Below, piece after piece: positions 10,601 through 20,001 of a stretch of 64,000 bases of DNA (position 1 is its first letter; every line of letters begins with the position of its first letter). Origin of the DNA: Amyelois transitella (taxonomy: Eukaryota; Arthropoda; Insecta; Lepidoptera; Pyralidae). The notes under the pieces were generated by a model. It was not told where the DNA came from, made no database searches, and worked only from the letters and a program-made list of their open reading frames with translations. The stretch spans positions 6,227,501-6,291,500 of the forward strand of contig NC_083510.1 in assembly GCF_032362555.1 (NCBI RefSeq). Direction: 5' to 3'. The position numbers were made by a program, and so were the translations under genes.

Positions 10601-13600
10601 ACACAGACATACATTTTTCTAGTTTTTGGCTATGGTTTTTCGCTCATTTTCTCTAGGCAAGCTATATATGTCTGATATAAAAACGAAACTACAATTTTTC
10701 GTGTTTGCCACACTGCCCTTACAGTTGAGCAAAGACAAATGTAAGTGAATGAACGAGCCAATTGAAAAAATGATAGTTTTCTAGGTAAGTTTTCAGTTTT
10801 TAGTAGAAATATACTATTTTAAGACATTTAGATACATTTTACTTGTTGTTTTGTGAAGCCAAATACATTATTTACGATTACAATGCCTCAAATAAATCTA
10901 CATTTCAATATTTTCATGGTAATAGAAGTATAAAGTTTGCGTTGTAGAAGTTGCAAAATGGCGAAATCGTGATTCTTACTGGATTATTTGTGAAGACGAT
11001 TTTAGAGAATTTTACTTGGGACATAATAACTTTTTGGCACCATTAAATTCCTCAATTATTGGACTTTGTGGAATAGTAAACAAAAACAGAATATATGAAA
11101 GATGTAAATTGCAAAATCAGTAAAATATTTACAATGGATAATTTTTCGGTAAGTTTTGAATTCAGTGACCTAAATATAATAAACGCAAGTGTTTTTTCGC
11201 ATCAAAATTTATTGCATATGATTCTTCATTTATATATCTTTAAAAAAAAATAAATTTTTGGGTAGGTCCCAAATAATTATATACAGATATACAACAAAAT
11301 CTAAGACACTGCGCGCCCGTCCGCCGCGGCGCTTGAACGCCGCAGACGAGGTGCGCAGTTTGCGTATAGCCGCCGCAGCTGAAGGGTTAAATAGGTCAAA
11401 TAAATCTAAATCCACTAGGACAAAGGTCTTGAAATACCTCTTCATTTCATTCAGCATTCTTGCATTTATAATATTAGTTTGGATATGTATAGTAATCATC
11501 TAAACTTTATAGTTTTAGTTTAATGTTTCTTTGCCGTTGACTGTACGTTTCCCGGAAAAACAGTTAAAGATGCAGCACAGCACTAACCTGTAAAAGTGGC
11601 GTCCTAGGTCTGGGTGGGCGGTGTTGATGCGCGTGCGGGTTCAGTACGCGCGGGGACGCCGGCCGCTGCGGACGTACGCCGCGCCCCGCGCTGCCCACGT
11701 TCAGACCCACGCCGGTCGCGCCACGACCGTTCCCAGCCGCTGGAGAACCCAGTTGGGCCTGTGTCGTCATGGTGAAATTCAGTTCGGAAAACATTTTAAT
11801 ATATATATAATGATAACAACTGTTGTTGTTAATAGCAGCCTCAATGATGATTATTTGTTTGCAAGACAGATTCAGCTTAAAGGAGATATAGGCAGAGATT
11901 ACTCCTCATTGCATAGGCTTTTAGCTCACCTGGTGTTGCGGATTATGTTGAGGATTGAGCAGTCTAGTGGGTAGTTGCAGCGAGCCAGGCTGAGAGGGTT
12001 GCATGGACGGCCGGGCCGGCGGTCGGCGGGGCCGGACCGTGCGGACCGGAGTCCTTACCAACGTCACTCCAGCCGGCGAAGACAACGCTTGATTCAACAG
12101 GCGAGGAGGCGCCGCGCGGGTTGGAGTCCCCTGTTCATTTAGACACGGCAATTTGATCTCCCATGCAAGTTTGATATCAAAGAAAAACCATAGTTTTTAC
12201 CAGCTGATTTCCATCCTATGCAGATTGTAAGTCAGTCAAGGGCAAGGCTATTGGAATTCTACTTTCAGACGATTGACACGCAACCTATCACTATTTAAAC
12301 CCCAATTCCATCATTAAGCAATGCAGCTGAAAGTGGCCTAGCTGTCAGTCTTTTCAAGACTGTTGTCTTCTGTCAACCCCGTAAGGGACGTGATTGTATG
12401 TATGTTAATAAAAGTTATCATCCCCTGGGGTCTATCCTAGTTGGGTCTTCACTGAGGAAGAGCTGGGATCCACCTAAGACTACGATCCAAAATTTTAATA
12501 TACATGACCCTGTTTACAGTCATGGATCATGCTTATTGCATTAAATAAAAATATTAATTCTCCAGTTGCCTTTTAAGATGGCAAAAACTTAAATTATTTT
12601 GTGCCAAGAACTATGTTAAGTTCAATACTGACATTCACACTTTTTCAGTGTTACTTAATAAATCCTAGAAAAATCCATCCCAGACTTTTAGAAAAGTTGA
12701 TAGCAGTAAAACAAACTTACAGCTTGATTGATGTAAGCCGCGTGCATAACAACTTGCTGGTGCTGTATTTGCTGTGGTTGTATATGTTGTTGGTGTTGTT
12801 GCTGCAACTGATGTTGCATTTGCTGTTGTTGTTGTTGCTGCTGGAGCTGATGTTGCAACTGTTGTTGTTGCAGGTGTATGAGCTGGGGAGATGCCCTGGA
12901 CAGCTGTTGTTGTTGCTGCAACTGTGGTTGTTGTTGTAGCTGCAAAATAACATTATCAGTGCAATGTTACGACTTATCAAAACTTAAGAATTCCTGCAGG
13001 AAAGTTTTGCTTAAAGATATGCTGTTAACTTTACTGACTTTAAAGGCCCATCCATAGCTGTGAGCTTCAGAATTATTCTTATTAAAATAGTAAAGCTTTG
13101 TCTTAATACAAACCTAAGTTATATATTTATTTTATTTAACATACCAAAAAGCAAAATAAAACAATATATTTAGTTATGAATACTGATTAAACAGACTAAA
13201 AAATATATTTTAGCCTACTAAAATAAAAGTTCTTATCAGGTTAGAGAAGACCAAGACAAATTCCAACTTGTCATTCAATAAGCAATGAAAACAAATGTTA
13301 TGAGAGCAGATGGCATAGAAGAGGTGTTAATACACATAATACATTTTCAAATCTTATTTTTATTGTAATTAAATCTTAAAACTCATTAGTCGAACCATGC
13401 TCTGTTATATCGTCCATATTTCAGTAAAAACAAGTGCAAATAAATGCAAGCATAAAACAAGTGCCACTAGCATACTACGAATCTCTTAAAAGAGTATTTT
13501 TTACCTATAAATTAACCCATAAACTATAGTCATCATAAATATACATAGAATTCGTCGGTTAAAAGGTTAAAATCTCGTGCAAAAAATCTTGATGACAATA

Positions 13601-16218
13601 AAACACACGTGCGAGGATCATATTAAACCTTCCACAAAAACCTGTGTGCAATTTAAAAAAAAAAAAACCAAATCAGCGCTATAAGCGAACGAAGCACATC
13701 ATCCTATGACTAACGGTTTGCTGTGGCGCATGTTGGGGCGGCGGCGGTGGTGGCGGGGGCGGAGGCTGCGGCGGCGGCTGCTGCGCCGGGTGGATCACCG
13801 TTGGCTGCGAGAGCACATGAGCCGGACTCACCAACTGCTGTTCAATACCAATATCATTCAAAACGGTTGACAAAAGCAACATCCTTTAAATTGACGAGAA
13901 TGACGTTAAACTCAAATAAATTTAACTTGATGCTTCGAAAACAAAACCAATATTTAAGGAAGTTTCATATTCGTTAAAAAAGGGTAAAAAGAATCATCAT
14001 TCAAATTTTTGGAAATTTTCAGTCTTGAGACACATAATTTCCTTAAGTCCTTCCTACATTTTTTCCACCTTTGGTACATTCGATTTTCAGAAGTTACCAA
14101 GCCAAAACAATTTTAAATATGAAGTAAACTGGTAATTGTTGTGATGGTGATGTTGGCATAAGTAAAAAAAACACAATTATTGGTAAGCCTTGCACTGGTA
14201 TACCAGTTAGCAATGTTAGTAAAAAAGACAAATAAGAATATGCTAGGTACTGATATTTACATTGTCTGTAAACTGTAAATCATATAATATGATTTATCAT
14301 AGTATTATTAGATCTAAATCTGTATTTGATATACTCGTATAGGGTATATTTCAGATAAAAAGAGATGAAAAGTGTCACTTATTAGTATATGGCAAAATTA
14401 TAAGAGTGTTAACACCGTCAATGAAGCAAAGCATAATTAAGGAAAATTAAAAGAAAGATATTTACTGTCAATAATAACTACCACTTCCACAATAAAAAGG
14501 CAATAATTACTGCATATTTTTTTTTTTTAAATCACTGTATTATTAATTTAATAAATTAACAAAATATTTGATGGCTATAACTAGAAATTTTTAATCGAAA
14601 AGAAAATTATTTCAAAAGTAATTATTGTTAAAATAAATTATATGTTTGGCAATGAGAAAATTATATATTATTTATTTAGTTCACTGCTTATTATTTAAAG
14701 CGTTTAAGTCAACATGTTGGTTTCAAAGTACAATAGTTTAGCATGTAGGGTAAACTTTCAACAAAATCAAAAATAATTAAAATTCTACAAAAATAATTAA
14801 AATCACAGTAAAAAGGTTTCATGCTAAGCATAAAATAAAAGTTTGATAATATTATTTCTATAAAAAGTGCAAAATAATAATGGTTATGTCATTAAATTGT
14901 CTACTTTAAGTTTATTTATAAGCCGACATACATGTTGTGGCCGTTGTGGAGTTGACTGTTGCATCAAAGATGCATCAATGATTTGCTGAGCTTGTTGCAA
15001 CACAACCTGAGCATCCACAGGTAAATCAGATGTGTAGTAAACCTACAAATAAATTTACCGTGAACAAATCACATCACCATCGAGGCTTAGATCTGACAAG
15101 TATTGCCAATTGATTTAATGAATAAGCTATTTTTATTTGTATGCAATAATTTTGAAAACAGGAGAAATTTTTTGTAGTAAAATAAAACTTACTTGATGTC
15201 TATGTAAGGTCTGTTGCTGGTGTTGCTGCTGCTGCTGTTGTTGTTGTTGTTGTTGGAAGTCAGCACGAGGTGGTGGAGGTGGAGGAGGTTCATGGCGAAT
15301 AATATATTGTTGTTGGTACTGTAAACCATCACCCACAACTAATTGCTGCTGAACACCCTCACTCACTATGATGTCATTAGCCTGATCAGCTTGTTGAACT
15401 ACAACCTGATTGATATATCAAAACAATAATAAACAGTCATGAAAGTATATAAAATAAATCAAATTTTGATGAAGGCTCATTCTGATAAGAATGTTTTACC
15501 ATTTGTAGGTTCAGAAGATGAGAAATAACCAAAGTTTTATTTTAAACAAGCACACAAAATATATGATGTGAAAAGATTTAGTAGATTTTATTGTTTGCCG
15601 AATACCACCCTAAACAACTTCTAATCATAAAATCACGCCTTTTTCCTGGAGGGGTAGGCAGATACTACATCTTTCCATGTGCATTAATTCTAAAACCAAT
15701 TGTTTTCCCATCAACATCTTGACATTGGTGTGGTTCCCAGAACCAATTCAAAAAGGAATAGGACCACTCTATCTCTTTCCCATGGATGTTGTAAAAGGCG
15801 ACTAAGGGATTGGAATAAAAACTTGGGATTCTTTATTTAGGCTATGAGCTAGAAACCTGTCACTATTTGAATCTCAATTCTATCATTAAGCCAAACAGCT
15901 GAACATGACATATCAGTCTTTTTAAGAATTTTGGCTTTGTCTACCCCACAAGGGATATAGACGCGACTATATGTGTGTATGTATCATGACATTGTAAAAA
16001 GTGAAAAAAGGACAATTAATTTGAAAACTAGTGCAAATATTGTAACAATCAATATTCACTAATAAGAAATTTTTACGAACATTAACTGGCTGTTGAGCAT
16101 ATTGCTGCTCATCCTGGTTTACTATAATCCCATCCAAGCGTATGTTAGGACAATATCTTTGTAAATCTTCTAAAGTTAATGAATGGCCTTGTCCAACTAT
16201 CTGGTAGTACTGAGCCAT
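1656..16218 (-). CDS. Glutamine-rich, probable nuclear coregulator-type protein (12 exons found, 3' end not found)
   Basis: Exons, all on the complement, in transcript order: 16060-16218 (ATG at 16218), 15193-15405, 14932-15042, 13715-13837, 12721-12939, 11930-12130, 11588-11758, 4403-4573, 3845-4018, 3275-3702, 3048-3142, 1656-1804. Each has GT-AG borders and the phases join without stops, giving at least 738 codons. The first donor is ambiguous: the one at 16077 is also plausible but is out of phase with exon 2. The N-terminus reads MAQYYQIVGQGHSLTLEDLQ. Polyglutamine tracts sit in exons 2, 5 and 8 and a polyproline run in exon 4. Exon 10 has a DMDDLEESITAAIV acidic stretch and QFVTLTNGQRITLADFRRMQ. 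The last exon has MLIFLQNGEQRLITFTLPKE. Such Gln/Pro-rich composition is typical of transcriptional coregulators, but I recognise no named domain. The final exons were not found; they may lie beyond the left edge, which would leave the 385-950 gene nested in an intron. Confidence 0.75.
1941..1962. repeat. CT microsatellite
   Basis: About ten CT dinucleotides in a row in intron DNA of the Q-rich gene. Confidence 0.8.
2087..2950. mobile_element. Foldback element with ~240-bp terminal inverted repeats
   Basis: The left arm 2087-2326 and right arm 2711-2950 are inverted copies of each other with only scattered mismatches; both begin AGATCCGGCTGCAAAATCAC read inward. They flank a ~384-bp centre with no convincing protein. 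The motif GGCCGCAA occurs in both arms and twice in the centre. Two ORFs of 96 codons in the element are mirror products of the arms, not genes. Long arms and no transposase suggest a non-autonomous foldback or MITE-type element in an intron of the Q-rich gene. No clear target-site duplication was found, so the boundaries may be off by a few bases. Confidence 0.8.
3770..3835 (+). repeat. 3' fragment of the ATGTATG-tailed retroposon
   Basis: Contains GACTGTTGGCTCTGTCTACC and then GACGTGATTATATGCATG, the 3' end of the interspersed retroposon seen more completely at 15729-15985. Confidence 0.55.
4070..4215 (-). repeat. Interspersed repeat fragment, unnamed
   Basis: Intronic stretch with CTGGATTGGGTTATCATACT and ACTGGATGTGCAGGTTTCCT, phrases I associate with a dispersed lepidopteran retroposon. 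Non-coding. The assignment rests on memory of motif style only. Confidence 0.35.
4754..4795. repeat. Left terminal repeat of the piggyBac element
   Basis: CCCTTCGTAAGCTTTAGGCC followed by GTATCCGGGCATGTACTAGG, immediately inside the TTAA at 4750. It pairs with complement sequences at 10445-10490 and 10500-10533. Confidence 0.55.
4980..5050 (+). other. Probable 5' untranslated exon of the piggyBac transposase gene
   Basis: The sequence ends TTACAAACAG followed by donor GTATGTAAATG at 5051. The matching acceptor TTATTGACAG ends at 6410, six bases before the coding ATG. The intron between them contains the 120-bp tandem array. The start of this exon is not defined. Confidence 0.5.
5541..6372. 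repeat. Seven-copy 120-bp tandem repeat with higher-order structure
   Basis: Units begin at about 5541, 5661, 5781, 5901, 6021, 6148 and 6275, each around GGTATACAGGATCTACGCTC and ending GATGATGCAGTCGGAA; the last unit is truncated. Copies are nearly identical. Two versions alternate in units 1-4 (CTCGTTAG...TCTCCG against CTCGTCAG...TCTCAG), which implies duplication of a 240-bp dimer. Units 5 and 6 share a 7-bp insertion (TATACAG doubled). The array lies in the 5' UTR intron of the transposase gene and carries no long open frame. It may be regulatory or a simple satellite expansion. Confidence 0.95.
6417..9104 (+). CDS. piggyBac transposase (PGBD-like), four coding exons
   Basis: Exons 6417-6545, 6625-6711, 6904-6957 and 7416-9104 join at phase 0 throughout, giving 652 aa. 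The protein would cut and paste DNA at TTAA sites. The N-terminus is acidic (EDEVSEEP region). The DDE_Tnp_1_7 domain follows, with the expected catalytic aspartates in SIDESLLLWKGH (D about residue 318), LFMDNFYNS (about 401) and GVDLKDQ (about 504 and 507). The C-terminus is the Cys-rich zinc-binding tail CVRCRQKCNIACSHC, expected to bind the terminal repeats. No stop or frameshift interrupts it. The start is the ATG six bases after acceptor TTATTGACAG. Three introns inside the coding region plus one in the 5' UTR are unusual, since most insect piggyBac transposases are intronless. Either an active element or a domesticated gene is possible; the terminal repeats favour an element. Confidence 0.88.
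9195..9330 (+). repeat. tRNA-derived SINE fragment
   Basis: Contains a pol III B-box-like GGTTCGATCCC at 9241-9251 and a following stretch (CTTCTGATCTTGGGTGTTTATC) that parallels the body of the SINE at 33068-33327 (GGTCTTGGATGTTTATC on its own strand). The A-box half is degenerate. It lies between the transposase stop and the right end of the piggyBac element. Confidence 0.5.
9420..9580 (+). repeat. Probable retroelement 3' debris
   Basis: An A-rich stretch (AAATAAAATAAAAAAAAAAA) is followed by GAGTTTCTTTCGGCGTTTCT and a short GC-richer part. This looks like the tail of one retroelement abutting a fragment of another. No frame is open. Confidence 0.3.
10040..10310. repeat. CCGACTTCAA-type repeat and a 36-bp tandem duplication
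   Basis: Around 10050 the motif AACCGACTTCAACAC, followed by ACTGAACCGATTTTGATG, matches a repeat style common in Lepidoptera; a related CGACTTCAA end occurs near 60510 on the other strand. At about 10238-10309 a 36-bp unit (CATTGGTAAAAATAATTC...) is duplicated in tandem with one difference. Confidence 0.5.
11287..11503 (+). CDS. Possible last exon of a small tail-anchored membrane protein
   Basis: After a good acceptor (ATTATATACAG, ending 11286) one frame stays open to TAA at 11501-11503. Its first part is basic and Arg-rich (SKTLRARPPRRLNAADEVR) and its last ~22 residues are a hydrophobic helix (FISFSILAFIILVWICIVII), so the product would be a C-terminally anchored protein. The coding half is much more GC-rich than its surroundings. 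It lies in an intron of the minus-strand Q-rich gene, outside the piggyBac element. No upstream exon in matching phase was established: a tiny ATG exon at 11134-11148 (MDNFS, donor GTAAGT) is close but ends in phase 0, and this exon needs two preceding bases. I recognise no family. Confidence 0.35.
12205..12412 (+). repeat. ATGTATG-tailed retroposon copy
   Basis: A diverged copy of the family, ending TCAACCCCGTAAGGGACGTG ATTGTATGTATG, with the internal CCTATCACTATTTAAACCCC and CATTAAGC...CAGCTGAAAGTGGCC blocks. It lies in an intron of the Q-rich gene. Confidence 0.6.
15729..15985 (+). repeat. ATGTATG-tailed retroposon, near full-length copy
   Basis: It starts GTGGTTCCCAGAACCAATTC, passes GGACCACTCTATCTC, AAAAGGCGACTAAGGGATTG, GTCACTATTTGAATCTCAAT and CTTTGTCTACCCCACAAGGG, and ends GACTATATGTGTGTATGTAT. 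It is a good plus-strand reference copy for the family in this window. Confidence 0.7.
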
Positions 16219-18904
16219 TATAAACACTTAGCCTGGAAAAGAAAATCTGTTTACTAATATGTAATAATAATGCAATTTAGGACAGAGTAGCAAACAAGGA
16301 TATCAAAATCAAAGTTTTCTTAAATAAATAACAGAAGGGGTTACCCCAGTAGTAACATTTACTCCCTACTAGTTTGTTTACAACATGAAAAAAATAACAG
16401 GAAATATATAATTGTTTACTTGAATATATTCATGCCAAAAGTACTACTCTTTCACTATATATGAACAGCACTTTTATTTTTGTATAGGTGTATGCTACGA
16501 TGACAGTTTATATGCCATACACCCTGGCGATCGCATAGCTCCATTTATGACTCCATGGATTGCATGAACATTTCAATGGCGACGGGGTAACCGATGACTA
16601 TCAATCACTCATAACATATCTTCTTTAAACTTTTTCAACACATTTATATTGCGCTGAAGATTGCAAAACAAAAGTGTAATGTAGCGTTTATTCCGATGGA
16701 ATGAAATGGCTTCGATTACTTTGATACAACCTAAATTCTTTCAGTAAAGACGACTCACTATAAATTATCGATAGAACACATTATGCATCTTACCAATATT
16801 TACTAAAGACATTTTAAATGCCCTAATAGAACATTCTGAATGAATTATTATCATCAAAATGTAAAATTTTAACTCAAACGCCAAATCAAGATACGAATTT
16901 ACATTATGGCGTGTGTGTCACTTTTTTTACAATATTTTTTTTTATTCCCTGATTGGGTCTGTGTTGCCCTGACCCTGTCTACTCGATAAAACTAAATCTG
17001 CATTGCCAGTGAAAAGAATCGACATGTATAAACAAGGTTAAGGTTCACGTAAGTATCGCGAAATCTACATCGTATTCCAAATACCAACAAATATTAAAAA
17101 TACGAAAGTATACTATATTTGTTTGTTTCTTACCTCTTGAATTAATACTGAAACATCACACATATTCTTGATTAGCTGTACCCGGGACTTCGTCCGCGTG
17201 AAATAGGTAGTTATTTTGGGCATCATTTATTTTTATTTTCTTCACTTCACTTTACTTTATTTCATTTTATTTTATTAGGAAAACATACAGTCATTTATCT
17301 TGTAAAATCTCATTTAGTTACTTTAGACCATTTACATGTTTTCGTATATTTATACGTTGACAGAAATTCGAAAAATCATATTTTTTGGCAATTTCTTTTA
17401 AGTACTGACATCGGTTAGTTAATATTAATTATGTAAGGATATGGATTTTTGTAAAATATAAGAATTTCCCTTTTTTGCACGTTATGTCCTCGCCGTTCCT
17501 TGATTTGTTCCAAAGTTCATGATCGTATGTCAACGGGATGGAATGACGGAATGACGGGACAGAATTTCGATTTACATTACACAAACAGAGGGAAAACGAG
17601 AATTCCTTTGAGGGTTTATTTTTTTTTCTTTTGGTTCTATCTAAATCGTAATAATAATTGATATTACAATTCCGTAAACCAAATTTTATATATGAGAGAT
17701 TTTCGAGACAGATGTCCGTATCTCACTCCATAGCCTAGCAATCTGGTCCACTACCATCCCATCCGCATGACCCATGCCAAGTAAATCCCTCCCTGGCAAT
17801 AGTTTGGCAGCTGTGGAGGGCTGTCCATTGGTGTATCCCAATGGTTCATCAAAGGACAGATCTTCACAGCTGCAGCCATCTCACTTTAAAACAAAAGGTA
17901 CCAAAGGGCTCTTCATGTTGGCTTCGGCCCCATGAACGCCTCCCAAATAACCGGGTCCCAATGGGCGCGTGTACATTTTACTTTTACCAACATTTAAATA
18001 ACTATTACTCGTTTAAATATATTAGATTTTATTGCTAATGAGTTCTAAAATAGATATAGCGATACAAGCGAAAGGTTTATTTTTTACGTAATTAGAATTT
18101 GGGTGCCCGAGCGTTGCTAAAGGTCGAATTTAGGTGTTCTGACGTGAAACCGTCCAAATTACACAGATCGGTAAACCTTGAAATAAGTTCAAGACAGATA
18201 AGGAAACATTGAAGATAATTTTTCCAGTCTGAAGTTATCTTAAAAGTATTTTTTCTCAATTAGCATGTTCTTTGGGAGCAATACTAGTAGTAAAACATGG
18301 TATAGAACATTATCCCAATCAGTCTTTTCATTGTAATTAGTTACCGGTTATCGATATAATCGATACCATGATATTTTTTTCAAAATATTGATAGTTGATT
18401 ATCGAGCATGTAGGTAGCAACACAAATCATTCGTTAGGGATGTGACATTTAACTGTGACATTAAGGCGCCGTTATAATTTACGGCGACATCGTATCCTGC
18501 CTAAAACAAAAACGATTTCTATATAATTGATTGCTTTGATGGCACGGAAAATGGATTAATCTCTAACGATTTTGTTGAAATTGAAATATAGGTGTATATA
18601 CGGGGGTAAATAATTGATTAAGCAAAGTCCCATGTCTGAAAAAATAGTTTTTTCTATATTTTTCACCCTTTATAGGTACTCAAATATTTTTTAACGTACT
18701 AGACGGTTTCTAGGCAATGATATTTTTTTTTATATATCACTTGATAATAATAACATTGAAAATTACTGAGTAGATAAAGTTTGAAAGTGTAGTTTGTTCC
18801 GCCGCTTCTTCTACACATGTAGATGTAGTTTTAATTAGATTTAAGTGATGTAATATATAAAATAAGTGATACCTTGTATCCAATTTTGAAAAAAAATCTA
18901 AGTA
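16219..18904. other. 5' flank of the Q-rich gene, no protein gene recognised
   Basis: On the minus strand, acceptor TTTTCTTTTCCAG lies about 14 bases before the ATG at 16218. A donor-like AAGAGGTAAGAAAC at 17134-17128 could end a non-coding first exon, putting the promoter near 17.1-17.2 kb. A repeat fragment with GGGACTTCGTCCGCGTGAAA lies at 17185-17215 (same family as 53696-53893). A GC-balanced block at 17700-17965 has no open frame worth calling. The rest is AT-rich. Confidence 0.4.
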
Positions 18905-18930
18905 GGGTGACGGCACCAGTAATCAACACT
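18905..18930. repeat. Left terminal inverted repeat of the pogo-type element
   Basis: GGGTGACGGCACCAGTAATC, then AACACT. It pairs with the complement of 23362-23387. Confidence 0.85.
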
Positions 18931-20001
18931 TTTAGAGCATCATGTTCAATGAATAGCGATTACTCAAAATCTATAATACCAAGAACCATTGAAGTTGGTG
19001 AAAATCATAAAGAAATAGTATAAGAATAATATGTGCTGCAAATTTTAAATTAATTAATAATGGTTATTAGAATATAAATTAAATTTAAAAAATCATCAGA
19101 ATCTCCAGTTATCGACATTCAAAATCCAACGATCGACTACCACTTATCGACACCTACCCAGTTATCAACATCCTGTTATCGACAATGATGTCGTAAAAAT
19201 AGGAAAAACCAGTAATTAAAGACAGTAAAATATTTAGTTAAGTATTTATTTCACATAATGCGTCCTAATATCACAAATGCGTACAAATTATTACAAAATT
19301 TAATAATCAGTCTTACAACTTAAAATTACAAATATCAGAAATGCGTACAAATGCTACAAAATTAAAATTCAGTCTGACAACTTAAACTACTTACAAATAA
19401 ATAAGTAACGAACTTTTTTAACGTTGATGTTTATAACATTTATAGAATTCTGAATAATTTCAATATACCTAACTACTGTTTCTCAAAAATATCAATCTAA
19501 TTCTTCTTCAAGTTAAACATGTAGCGTGTAGCACCAATGCTTACAAATTACTTTAACCATAAAAATCCGTAACCTACGGAACAATAGTGAAGGTAGATAG
19601 CAGATGTTCAACCTACTGTATTGCATTTTGCAATTATAAAAAATATAAATCAAAATGACTCATAATATCTATGTTAACATTAACTGTAAACTGTAGTCTA
19701 AGGAGATCTTCGTAATTTAAATAATGTTTCTTTTGTAGAACTTACTAATCAGTCTGACGTTAACCTTAAAATACTACCTATATAAAATATATATTAAGTA
19801 GAAAAAGAATTAAGTGAAGAACTAGTGACTCTTACCTTTAAATAAATATGTATATCTCTGTTAGGAACAAACAAGTGAGTGAGCAACTAAGTTCTATAAA
19901 ACGATCACATATTTTATCCAAGTAAGTATATATATACCTAACGTTTTACCAAATTTTATATTATATATATATTTATATATCACATATTTTTACTGAGATC
20001 C

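Noticed and set aside
12601..12939. Leu-rich open frame on the plus strand
   Set aside because: It is the antisense of the polyglutamine exon 12721-12939 (CAG/CAA read backwards gives Leu codons).
13723..13977. Ala/Gly-rich plus-strand frame
   Set aside because: It is antisense to the polyproline exon 13715-13837, with no splice support.
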